From Saprospiraceae bacterium (GTDB taxonomy: Bacteria > Bacteroidota > Bacteroidia > Chitinophagales > Saprospiraceae): DNA of 64,000 bases. The stretch lies in the NCBI GenBank assembly GCA_022844565.1, contig JALHLK010000001.1, positions 373,073 through 437,072 on the forward strand, given 5' to 3'. Positions within the stretch are counted from its first letter, which is position 1; each line of letters opens with the position of its first letter. Position numbers and translations under genes: made by a program. The notes under the pieces were generated by a model. The model was not told the DNA's origin and searched no databases. It saw only the letters and a list, made by a program, of their open reading frames with translations. Below are positions 45,340 to 53,553 of the stretch, in pieces.

Positions 45340-46396
45340 TAAAAATAAAATTATAGATTGCGATCTTCATAATACTTTTGTGAACCAATCTATGCTTTAT
45401 CCATATTTGGCCAAAGATATTCTTCAAAGAATAAAAACCAGAGGATTGGGTTATTCACAAGAATTGTATCATAAAACTGCAGCTAATAAAAGGTTGGATG
45501 CATTCACTGGTGATGGTGCAACCGCTGGCTCTTCATATGAAAAAATAATAGAAGATTGGATTGATAAACACGGAATAGATTATGCAGTTTTAACGGGAGA
45601 AGGTATAATTGGGATTTCTAGTATGCCTAATTCAGATATAGCTACTGCATTATCAAGTGCCTATAATTCATGGTTAGTGGAAGAATGGTTGTCGTTAGAC
45701 AAGAGGTTTTTAGGCAGTCTGCACCTTGCAATTCAAAATCCCGAACATGCTGTGTCAGAAATTTATAAATGGGCTAATCATCCACAAATAGTACAAGTTA
45801 CACTTCCAATAGCAAATACGCTTCCGCTTTCACATAGATTTTATAGACCAATATTGCAAGCACTAAATGATACAAATTTAGTTTTAAGTTTGCATTTTAA
45901 ACAACCTACAGCGAATAATTACAGTTCAACACCAATTGGACTTTTAGATTCTTATTTTGCTTGGCATTCATTGATTTGCCTGCCCTATCAGGCTCAAATT
46001 GTTGACCTTATTGCCTCAGGGGTCTTTGATGAATTAAAAAATTTAAGAATAATTTTATTAGAAGGAGGTTTTACTTGGCTTCCTCATTTGCTTTGGCGAA
46101 TGGACAAGGAATTTAAAGCATTGTGGCAAGAGATCCCTACTTTAAAGCACTCACCTTCAGAATATGTTTACCAGCATTTTCGATTTGGAATCCAACCAAA
46201 GGAGGAAGCCCCGTCTTCAGATTATATTAAAAGTATAGTAAATATGATTTCAGCCGAAAAGTTATTGATTTTTGCTGGTGATTATCCACATTGGGATGCT
46301 GATACGCCTGATTATGCTATGCAAAACTTTATCAAAGAACACCACCATCCGATTTTATATCAAAATGCTGCAGATATTTACAATTTTATAAATTGA
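45332..46396 (+). CDS. Amidohydrolase family 2 (ACMSD-like) enzyme
   Basis: 354 residues. The amidohydrolase-2 barrel shows IDCDLHNTFV at the N-terminus (metal-binding strand, DxH rather than HxH), LVLSLHFKQP (third His), LILLEGGFTWLPHLLWRMDKEF, and the C-terminal FAGDYPHWDADTPDYA with the metal Asp. Relatives are decarboxylases and hydrolases of ring or carboxylate substrates (ACMSD, gamma-resorcylate decarboxylase). In several unrelated genomes this subgroup is annotated next to a Rieske protein, as here (46399). Substrate unknown. Confidence 0.85.
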   Translation: MNSKNKIIDCDLHNTFVNQSMLYPYLAKDILQRIKTRGLGYSQELYHKTAANKRLDAFTGDGATAGSSYEKIIEDWIDKHGIDYAVLTGEGIIGISSMPNSDIATALSSAYNSWLVEEWLSLDKRFLGSLHLAIQNPEHAVSEIYKWANHPQIVQVTLPIANTLPLSHRFYRPILQALNDTNLVLSLHFKQPTANNYSSTPIGLLDSYFAWHSLICLPYQAQIVDLIASGVFDELKNLRIILLEGGFTWLPHLLWRMDKEFKALWQEIPTLKHSPSEYVYQHFRFGIQPKEEAPSSDYIKSIVNMISAEKLLIFAGDYPHWDADTPDYAMQNFIKEHHHPILYQNAADIYNFIN

Positions 46397-46398
46397 GT

Positions 46399-46728
46399 AT
46401 GGAGAGATATTATTTTTGTAAAGAACATGAACTAGCAGAAGGTGAATTTTTTGTTAAAACTATATTGGATAGGAAAATTGGAGGGATAAAATTGGATGAT
46501 AAGCTTTACTTTATATTGGATTACTGTCCACATGCTGGAGCTCCAATATGTAAAGGTAAGGTAAAAAATATAATAATTAAAGATGATGAGTTAGTTGCTA
46601 TTCGCTGCCCATGGCATAATTGGCTTTTTAATATTCAAGATGGATTACCAGTAATCATTCATATTAAACAAAAACTTCTTCATTTTCATTATGAAATTTT
46701 ATCAAATGAAATTTATATAATGTTATAA
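46399..46728 (+). CDS. Small Rieske [2Fe-2S] ferredoxin-like protein
   Basis: 109 residues from the ATG at 46399 (a TTG two codons upstream overlaps the amidohydrolase stop). The two cluster-binding motifs are complete: CPHAGAP and, about 30 residues later, CPWHNW. The size fits a stand-alone Rieske ferredoxin rather than an oxygenase subunit. It starts 2 bases after the amidohydrolase stop, which suggests that the two act together, for example as electron donor to an oxidative step; no oxygenase alpha subunit is in the operon. Confidence 0.9.
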   Translation: MERYYFCKEHELAEGEFFVKTILDRKIGGIKLDDKLYFILDYCPHAGAPICKGKVKNIIIKDDELVAIRCPWHNWLFNIQDGLPVIIHIKQKLLHFHYEILSNEIYIML

Positions 46729-46739
46729 ATTGTAAAGGA

Positions 46740-47690
46740 ATGAATGATCTCAATACTAAACTACTATCAATAATACTATCAAGTTATCAAAGTGAAAGGA
46801 ATCTAATACCTACTTGTCAAAAGATAAATGAACATCTTAAACTTGAAAACATTCCTTTTGAAATCATCATAATTGATGATGGGTCCACAGATAAGTCTCT
46901 CGAAATTGCAACAAAACTAGAAAAAGCCAATAAGCATATCAGAGCTTATAGTTTTAGTAGAAATTATACAAGTCCTTATACGCAGTTTGCTGGATTTTCT
47001 TTGTCAAAAGGTGCATGTGCTGTCCCTATGGCAGATGATCTCCAAAGGCCTATAGAAAGTGTAGTTAAAATGTATAGGGCATGGGAAAATGGTGCAAAAA
47101 TCGTTATCTGTTATAGAGCAAGTAGAGATGATGGGGCAGTTAGTGATTTTTTGTCTTCAACATATTATTTTATTATGAATAGATTCTCTAAGGTTAAGTT
47201 TCCTCCTGGCGGAGCTGATGGTTTTTTAGCAGATAGAGAAGTTATTGATATACTAGTAAATAAAATTAAACATAACAATACTTCACCTATAATTGAAGCG
47301 CTACAATTAGGCTTTGATCCAGTATTTATTCCATTTGATCGACCTAAGAGTCTTTCTAAATCTAGATGGACACTAAAAAAGAAGATTGCGCTAGCTTTAA
47401 ATACTTTTTTTGCTTCTTCCACATTTCCAATAAAGTTAGTTTCCTTCTTAGGTTTGTTTATTTTTATTTTGACATTAGTTTTATCTGGTTTTATAATCTA
47501 CGCAAAATTGTATACAAATAATAGGTTATTTGGATTTCAGGTACCAGGATGGACTACAATTGTTCTTTTAACAATGTTTTTCAATGGTATATTGATATTC
47601 TCATTGGGCATTATTGCAGAATATGTTTGGCGAATTTTTGAAGAAGTTAAAGGGAGGCCACCTTTCATTTTAAGAAAAAAGGATAATTAG
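46740..47690 (+). CDS. GT2 polyprenyl-phosphate glycosyltransferase (GtrB/DPM/ArnC-like)
   Basis: 316 residues. GT-A domain with IIIDDGSTDKSLEIA (donor site), FSRNYTSPYTQFAGFSLSKGACAVPMADDLQ (DxD-like ADDLQRP) and the typical PPGGADGFLADREV. Two C-terminal membrane segments (about 235-260 and 270-295) anchor it, as in GtrB and ArnC. It would load a sugar from a nucleotide donor onto a polyprenyl phosphate, supplying the GT39 enzyme at the head of the operon. Confidence 0.88.
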   Translation: MNDLNTKLLSIILSSYQSERNLIPTCQKINEHLKLENIPFEIIIIDDGSTDKSLEIATKLEKANKHIRAYSFSRNYTSPYTQFAGFSLSKGACAVPMADDLQRPIESVVKMYRAWENGAKIVICYRASRDDGAVSDFLSSTYYFIMNRFSKVKFPPGGADGFLADREVIDILVNKIKHNNTSPIIEALQLGFDPVFIPFDRPKSLSKSRWTLKKKIALALNTFFASSTFPIKLVSFLGLFIFILTLVLSGFIIYAKLYTNNRLFGFQVPGWTTIVLLTMFFNGILIFSLGIIAEYVWRIFEEVKGRPPFILRKKDN

Positions 47691-47734
47691 GAATTAAAAA
47701 AATTAATTTAATCACTCAAATTTTGAAATTGGAT

Positions 47735-48400
47735 ATGAATTCAAAAAAGTTAATAATCATCGGGGGGATAGGCAAAGGTGAACAAGTTTTAGATTGTATA
47801 AACGATAATAGAACTAATTTTAATGATTATGAATATGAAGTAGTAGGATTTTTAAATGATTACACTTCTGATTTGATCTGTGATCTCCCTATTTTAGGAA
47901 AATTAAAAGAAATTTCAAAATTTATTGAACAAGGATTTTATTTTGCCTTTGCCATCCATCCCATTGGGAAAAATCAAGGTATAAAACCTTTATTAGATAA
48001 ACTAAACATACCAATTAATCAACTTGCGACCATCATCAGCAAAAGAGCTTTTTTATCAAGTACAGCGAAAATAGATCAAGGTGCAATAATCTTAGCTTTC
48101 GCCTATATTTCTTTGCATGTGCAAATAGGTTCTTGTTCTATGATTATGGCAAGAACTAGTGTAGGGCATAATACTATAGTTGGGACTTGTTGTTTTGTTG
48201 GTACGGGCAGTATCTTAAGCTCATTTGTAGTTTTAGGTCATAGTGTTAGTATTGCTATTTCGTGTACTATTTTGGAATATTGTCAAATTGGTAATTGCAG
48301 TGTTTTAGGCGCTGGAGGATTGTTACTAAAGGATTTACCAGAAAACTCTATTTATGTAGGTAGTCCAGCAAAATATTTAAAAAACACACAAGGCCTATAA
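47735..48400 (+). CDS. PglD/NeuD-like sugar acyltransferase (second copy)
   Basis: 221 residues from the ATG at 47735; a TTG in frame at 47723 is less likely. It is clearly a paralog of 44677-45339: KLIIIGGIGKGEQVLDCINDNRTNFNDYEYEVVGFLND aligns with the first copy's KLVIIGGLGKGG..., and the hexapeptide-repeat domain ends in SIYVGSPAKYLKN. General-base candidate in SVGHNTIVG. Two copies in one operon suggest two acylation positions or donors. It is the last gene before convergent, minus-strand genes. Confidence 0.85.
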   Translation: MNSKKLIIIGGIGKGEQVLDCINDNRTNFNDYEYEVVGFLNDYTSDLICDLPILGKLKEISKFIEQGFYFAFAIHPIGKNQGIKPLLDKLNIPINQLATIISKRAFLSSTAKIDQGAIILAFAYISLHVQIGSCSMIMARTSVGHNTIVGTCCFVGTGSILSSFVVLGHSVSIAISCTILEYCQIGNCSVLGAGGLLLKDLPENSIYVGSPAKYLKNTQGL

Positions 48401-48452
48401 ATATTATCTTAACGCATTAAAGTTTTAATTTTTTGTTATTTTAATTACAAAC

Positions 48453-49676
48453 TTAACTCTTCATCTTTTTTCCTGCCTTTTGAATTTGGTCCCATACATT
48501 CAAAAAATTCTCACCACAAATCTTTGCTATATCTTTTTTAGAATAGCCACGTTCCATTAATTCTTTGACTAAATTAGGAAAACCGCTCACATCTTTTAAT
48601 CCTTCTGGTAAGGAATCACCCACACCATCATAATCAGAACCTAAGCCCACATGATTGATGCCAACTAGTTTAACAACATGGTCAATGTGATCCGCAACTT
48701 TAGCGGTAGTAGAATACATTCTTGGATCATTAGTCATACTTTCTCTAAGTATTTTAACTCCTTCAGGGCTGTTGGCTTCAATTCCTTTGGCTTCTAGCTC
48801 TTTGAGGATCAATTCACGTTTTTTGTTGCGATAATCTCCAATTGAGGCATCCAGAAATGTTGAACCAAAATTGATCATTACGATGCCTCCTGTTTTTGCG
48901 ATGTTAAGAATCATATCATCACTAACATTTCTTTCAAAACCTGGTGTAAACTTTCTGCATGATGAGTGTGTAGCGACGACTGGTACTTTTGTTTGATTGA
49001 CAATTTGATAGAAAGCACTGTCAGAAACATGAGAAACATCAATTATCACACCTTGTCTTTGCATTTCTTTCAATACTTCTACACCAAAGGGGCTTAAACC
49101 GTTCCAAGTTCTTGCATTATCATAAGATGAATCACAAATTTTATTGTCCTTGCCATGGCATAAAGTAATGTATGTGATACCTCTGTCCTTAAAATATTTT
49201 ATTAACGATAAGTCTTCTTCTATACCTTCTCCATTTTCCATACCTAGTGGAAGAGCTACTAGATTTTTCTTTTTGGCTTTTCGGATGTCTTTACTATTTT
49301 TTGCAGCCATAAATCGATCAGGAGATGATTTTATCACTAGATCCATTATATCGATGATCGTATCAGCCATTTTTCGACTATACCCTCTGCCTTGGATGGC
49401 AGGAGGTAAATATACCGCCATAAAAGCAGCATCAAGTCCCCCTTTTTTTGCTCTCACAAAATCAAAGTCCCCTTCCTTAGACTCATATGAATAAGCAGCA
49501 ATATCTTTTGAAGATGTAAATTTTTTCCCTTTTATTCTTAGTGGAAAATCCAAATGAGCGTCAAGGATGATGAGTTCTTTGCTTAACTTTTCAGCTTCTT
49601 CAAAAGTTACCTTCTTTTGGGAAAAGGTAGCAAGATTGATTGATAACAAAAGAACGAAGAGAAACAAATTTTTCAT
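48453..49676 (-). CDS. Exported membrane dipeptidase (M19)
   Basis: Hydrolyses dipeptides; a renal-dipeptidase family zinc enzyme. From the ATG at 49676 (407 residues) it has a signal peptide (MKNLFLFVLLLSINLATFSQ). Zinc-binding motifs: LDAHLDF near the N-terminus, GMENGEGIE, VIDVSHVSDSAF, VATHSSCR and GLGSDYDGVGDSLPEG. A longer frame begins at 49697, but the TACATTTG promoter element at 49695-49702 covers that ATG, so the inner start is right. Possibly finishes peptide breakdown begun by the S9 and metalloprotease enzymes at 16-21 kb. Confidence 0.92.
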   Translation of the reverse strand: MKNLFLFVLLLSINLATFSQKKVTFEEAEKLSKELIILDAHLDFPLRIKGKKFTSSKDIAAYSYESKEGDFDFVRAKKGGLDAAFMAVYLPPAIQGRGYSRKMADTIIDIMDLVIKSSPDRFMAAKNSKDIRKAKKKNLVALPLGMENGEGIEEDLSLIKYFKDRGITYITLCHGKDNKICDSSYDNARTWNGLSPFGVEVLKEMQRQGVIIDVSHVSDSAFYQIVNQTKVPVVATHSSCRKFTPGFERNVSDDMILNIAKTGGIVMINFGSTFLDASIGDYRNKKRELILKELEAKGIEANSPEGVKILRESMTNDPRMYSTTAKVADHIDHVVKLVGINHVGLGSDYDGVGDSLPEGLKDVSGFPNLVKELMERGYSKKDIAKICGENFLNVWDQIQKAGKKMKS

Positions 49677-49694
49677 AACAATAATTTTATAACT

Positions 49695-49702
49695 CAAATG
49701 TA
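49695..49702 (-). promoter_or_regulatory. -7 promoter element of the M19 dipeptidase (TACATTTG)
   Basis: The complement is TACATTTG. It overlaps the alternative outer ATG of the dipeptidase and so supports the inner start at 49676. Confidence 0.5.
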
Positions 49703-49734
49703 AAAATCTTTTGAAATATAATGTACAGTTACAT

Positions 49735-50424
49735 CTATTTTAATACTGCATTGTAAACTTTCTTTATCTGTAAGGAGTCAAATTTAAGTTTAAACATTAT
49801 CATAGCTATGAGATTTGCAATATTAACCCTTAGCCAAGAATTAGACTTATACTTCCTAGAAGAAACATTTGCTTTATTTTGTATGATGGTATAAGGTATT
49901 TTTGCCTTTTTTATTTTGTTCATCATTTCGAAATCTTCCATAATATGACAGGCTTCATTATACCCACCTAATTTGTTGAATAATTCCTTTTTGAAAAAAT
50001 GTATTTGATCTCCTCCGCCTGCGAAAAATCCTTTTTTTGTAGTAAAAGTAGCATTAATTGAAAGTAATAAACTACTAGGCACAAAATTGTACGCAAAGAA
50101 ACCAAATTCAAAGCCATTATTTATTGCAAGAGCTATGTCTTCAAGAAAGGAAATTGGGGGACGTACATCTGCATGAAGAAAAATTAATACATCACCTTTT
50201 GCATTTTTTGCTCCAAAATTCATTTGGTAGGCTCTATTACATTTCTTAGAAATTAAAATTGTGTAGGGTTCACCTAAGTTGGCTATATTTTCCTTGCTTT
50301 TATAGGTATCAGAAATAATAAAGTCAAGTTCATCTTTAGGATAATTAAGATTGGCAATGAATTCTTTTAATTCGAGAAGATTGGCTTTTTCGTTGTAGGT
50401 GGGAATGATTATTGATAACTTCAT
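49735..50424 (-). CDS. GT2 glycosyltransferase, TIGR04283-like
   Basis: 229 residues of GT-A fold: LSIIIPTYNEKANL, then CNRAYQMNFGAKNAKGDVLIFLHADVRPP, with the HAD acidic motif, and GGDQIHFFKKELFNKLGGYNE. This matches the small TIGR04283 subgroup often found near selenium or amino-sugar genes. One weak hydrophobic segment near the end. It is the last gene of the GH20 operon, 15 bases after the SIS gene; its place suggests, but does not prove, a link with amino sugars. Confidence 0.85.
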   Translation of the reverse strand: MKLSIIIPTYNEKANLLELKEFIANLNYPKDELDFIISDTYKSKENIANLGEPYTILISKKCNRAYQMNFGAKNAKGDVLIFLHADVRPPISFLEDIALAINNGFEFGFFAYNFVPSSLLLSINATFTTKKGFFAGGGDQIHFFKKELFNKLGGYNEACHIMEDFEMMNKIKKAKIPYTIIQNKANVSSRKYKSNSWLRVNIANLIAMIMFKLKFDSLQIKKVYNAVLK

Positions 50425-50439
50425 AATTGCTAAGGGAAG

Positions 50440-51177
50440 TTATAAAGGCTTTATTTTATCTCGGTATAAGTCGAAGTATTTTTTATTGATTTCATCGCCT
50501 CCATCTATATTACTTGATTGAAAAATTTCAGGAGATAAGCCTTTGTTTAAAAGCATTTCAATTGTTGTTATCTCTATTGCATGTAATATGGCTGCACCAA
50601 TTACGGTCGAAGTTGCTCCAGTATTGCCTTTTAGGAGTGGTGTAGATATGCAAGCATCGCCTATTACCCCTTGATTGTCTAAAACTATTTCGGCTATTTG
50701 GTATAGTTTTAATCCAGAATTATGTCTTGATGTTACGGATTTTGCATGATTCAAATTGGTAAGTGCAATCACTTTCATGCCTTTTTCTTTTGCTAAATAA
50801 GCCATTTCTACGATAATATTGTTTCTACCCGAATTAGAACAAATAACGATCGTGTCTTTATCGCTAAATTTATACTGCTCAGCAATAACAGCGGCATATT
50901 CTGATAATCTTTCGATTTCGGTACTTTTTATTGCTCCGTTATGCAGCATCAAACTCTCTTCTAAGATCGGATAAATTCTCGATAGACCTCCTGCTCGATA
51001 AAATAATTCTTCGGCCATCAAATGTGAGTGACCGGTACCAAATACATAAATATAACCTTCGTTATCTATCGTTTCCGCAAATGCTAATGCTGATTCATTG
51101 ATTTGACCAATTTGATGATTTATGGCTTGATCAAGCATGCCCTGTAATTGACTTAGGTATTGAATAGCTAATTGCAT
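50440..51177 (-). CDS. SIS-domain sugar-phosphate binding protein
   Basis: 245 residues. The SIS fold is plain from YVFGTGHSHLMAEELFYRAGG (39-58 or so) and IVICSNSGRNNIIVEMAYLAKEKGMKVIALTN, the phosphate-binding Ser/Thr loops of phosphosugar isomerases. The C-terminal part (GGDEINKKYF) matches the uncharacterised sugar isomerase-domain group near MurQ but lacks the MurQ etherase features I know. In an operon with a hexosaminidase it would be expected to act on a GlcNAc- or ManNAc-phosphate. Confidence 0.88.
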   Translation of the reverse strand: MQLAIQYLSQLQGMLDQAINHQIGQINESALAFAETIDNEGYIYVFGTGHSHLMAEELFYRAGGLSRIYPILEESLMLHNGAIKSTEIERLSEYAAVIAEQYKFSDKDTIVICSNSGRNNIIVEMAYLAKEKGMKVIALTNLNHAKSVTSRHNSGLKLYQIAEIVLDNQGVIGDACISTPLLKGNTGATSTVIGAAILHAIEITTIEMLLNKGLSPEIFQSSNIDGGDEINKKYFDLYRDKIKPL

Positions 51178-51196
51178 TTTTAATAGTTTAGTAATT

Positions 51197-52465
51197 CTAT
51201 TTTTCTGATGAAATTAATTTTTGAATTTGTTGCATCATTATTGGGGCAGCCCTATAGTGAATAGACATACTAGTGAGATACTTTGAATGTTCTATGCCAT
51301 GATCTGTATTGAAAAATGCTGGTTTCAAAATGTATCCTAGGGCGTCATTACCTAATCCTATCACAAATTTGGGGCCTTGCAGTGTCATTAATTTTTTTGA
51401 TTGAGTCGAATAAACAGGTGATGATTCTCCCGGATGTGTTATAAAACTTGCTGTGCCGATGGTGAAATAAGAAATTTCACTTTCTACTAGGTCGTCAACA
51501 TGCCTATTTACTAACTTCATTTTAGAGGCTAGCTTAAACATTTCATTTTCGACATTAAAAGTGAATTTATTATGCTTAAAAGTAATGGTGTTTTCTTCTT
51601 CTATCGGACCTTGGCCAAGTATATTGATTACAACTTCACCCAATTTATTACCTACTTTCATAGCATTTTCATAGGTTGGTTCTACATTGACAGGTTGCAC
51701 CCATCCTCCAATGGCCCCTTGAAGAAATATATTTACTCCTTTGTATTTTTTGTCTAAAGTTTTATATAAACCACCTGCATAATCAGAAGAAATAAGCGTT
51801 GCGTCTCCATTTAAAACAGTGGTGTGACATGCGAAATTTGTCATGGTTGCGATAGATCTATTTTTTAAATCTAAAAATTGGATGATGCTAACTTCCTTAT
51901 CCAATTCATTTTCTATTGAAATATTAGCAACCCAACCATCTCCATGTGTGGTTCTGCCATGTTTGATATTTGCTTTTTTCTTTTTTTTCCAAGCTGCAAC
52001 GATTTGATTAGCAGATACTTCTATCATTTTTTTTAGATAATTAGTATCAACTCCTGATTTCATTTTGTTTTCTCCCCATAGACCGACAACATCAGGAGCG
52101 TGATGTGTGTGCGTGGATGTGACCACAATATTATTTGGATTTAAGTCAGTCACTTTCATCATTTGGGCTACACGTTCTCTGATTTTTACGACTTCAGGGT
52201 ATAATAAGCCGATACAATCAAGAGAAAGAAGTGCCATTGATGTATTTCCATCTGTTAAATAAACGGCTTTTGCATAAATTGGGTCATTTACACCGGTTGA
52301 AACCCGATTTTCTTTTGTTCCTGCAAGAAAAACTTTTGCCTTTTTGATGGGTAAAATTTTTGCGGACGAGGCTCCAACATATAAATCCTTCTTTTGAGCA
52401 AATAAATCGAAAATCATAAATGTGAAGAAGCAACAAATTGCTACCTTAACGTGGTATTTCGTCAT
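51197..52465 (-). CDS. Exported neutral/alkaline ceramidase-like protein
   Basis: 422 residues, signal peptide (about 1-23, ending LFAQ). The N-terminal catalytic domain of neutral ceramidases is recognisable: VGASSAKILP, FLAGTKENRVSTGVNDPIYAKAVYL, STHTHHAPDVVG (zinc ligands) and FLQGAIGGWVQP (nucleophile region); the C-terminal Ig-like domain of true ceramidases is absent. Ceramidases cleave the N-acyl link of ceramides; this shorter form is common in bacteria and may cleave another amide, for example an N-acyl amino sugar. Its ATG overlaps the TGA of the NagX-like gene by four bases. Confidence 0.82.
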   Translation of the reverse strand: MTKYHVKVAICCFFTFMIFDLFAQKKDLYVGASSAKILPIKKAKVFLAGTKENRVSTGVNDPIYAKAVYLTDGNTSMALLSLDCIGLLYPEVVKIRERVAQMMKVTDLNPNNIVVTSTHTHHAPDVVGLWGENKMKSGVDTNYLKKMIEVSANQIVAAWKKKKKANIKHGRTTHGDGWVANISIENELDKEVSIIQFLDLKNRSIATMTNFACHTTVLNGDATLISSDYAGGLYKTLDKKYKGVNIFLQGAIGGWVQPVNVEPTYENAMKVGNKLGEVVINILGQGPIEEENTITFKHNKFTFNVENEMFKLASKMKLVNRHVDDLVESEISYFTIGTASFITHPGESSPVYSTQSKKLMTLQGPKFVIGLGNDALGYILKPAFFNTDHGIEHSKYLTSMSIHYRAAPIMMQQIQKLISSEK

Positions 52466-53553
52466 AGTTTTATGAAAATTTTCTTTTTATACAAAATGTA
52501 TATTGGAACAAAGATAATACCAACATACATTAATGCGTACATTAAACTTACAATTTCAGACTTTAATCCTAAATTCGTTAAGCCGTCAAAAAAATGTGTG
52601 TTAAGGCTTTTACCACCTACTGCCAATCCATAAAAAACTGGGGACAAAATACCAGCTAGAAAATATGCTGCAATCGCATTATTACCAAATACAGCTGATG
52701 CGAATGTCCATTTTCTTTGTTTTTTTAAGTCAAATAAATATAAGCAAATACTCAATACCATCGTTGATAAACCACTAGTAATCATTACATAAGAACTTGA
52801 CCAAATTTGTTTATTGACAGGGAAGTAATAATGCCATATGACTCCTATAACACACGCAACAAAGCCATAGGCGACGATTTTAAGCAGTTTTTCTGTTTCT
52901 AAAGTTGAGTGTCCTATTAGTTTCCCTACTAACATACCAGCTATGGTGTTTACAAAAGCAGGGAATGTGCTTAAAATACCTTCAGGATCCCAAGTGCCTT
53001 GCCACATTTTACCAGGCAAAAACTTACTATCTACCCAAGCGGCTAGATTCATACCAGGTTCTAACATGGGTTTGTCAAAGCCTGGTGTAGGAATCCACAT
53101 CATGATTATACAATAGCCTATCAATAATCCTATTCCAACTTTCAATTGTGTTTTCCACGTAGTATTAATAAATAGTACACTACAAAACAAAAATACCAAG
53201 GCTATTCTTTGTAATACACCTGCAATTCTAACTTCAGAAAAATTAAATTCGGGATAAAGATTGAGGAATATCCCTAACCCAAATATTTTGGCCGTTCTGA
53301 TAAAGATTTTTTTATAAATATCAGTAGCTATAGTACCTGCTGATAATCTGGTAGAATAGGCAAAATAAATTGAAACACCTACAATAAATAAGAAAAAGGG
53401 ATAGATCAAATCTGTGGGTGTCACTCCATGCCAATCTTTATGAAGTAATGGGGCGAATACATAGCTCCAATTGCCTGGATAATTAACGGTAAGCATAGCT
53501 ATTATGGTAAATCCCCTGAACACATCAAGTGCGTATAATCTTTGTTTTTCCAT
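52462..53553 (-). CDS. NagX/HGSNAT-like transmembrane acetyltransferase (DUF5009)
   Basis: 363 residues with about ten membrane helices. The opening MEKQRLYALDVFRGFTIIAMLTVNYPG is the signature of the heparan-alpha-glucosaminide N-acetyltransferase family, next to WHGVTPTDLIYPFFLFIVGVS, with a conserved His in the first loop. These proteins use cytoplasmic acetyl-CoA to acetylate amino sugars across the membrane, or act as GlcNAc transport-related NagX proteins. It overlaps the GH20 stop by one base (TAATG), so the operon is translationally coupled. Confidence 0.87.
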   Translation of the reverse strand: MEKQRLYALDVFRGFTIIAMLTVNYPGNWSYVFAPLLHKDWHGVTPTDLIYPFFLFIVGVSIYFAYSTRLSAGTIATDIYKKIFIRTAKIFGLGIFLNLYPEFNFSEVRIAGVLQRIALVFLFCSVLFINTTWKTQLKVGIGLLIGYCIIMMWIPTPGFDKPMLEPGMNLAAWVDSKFLPGKMWQGTWDPEGILSTFPAFVNTIAGMLVGKLIGHSTLETEKLLKIVAYGFVACVIGVIWHYYFPVNKQIWSSSYVMITSGLSTMVLSICLYLFDLKKQRKWTFASAVFGNNAIAAYFLAGILSPVFYGLAVGGKSLNTHFFDGLTNLGLKSEIVSLMYALMYVGIIFVPIYILYKKKIFIKL

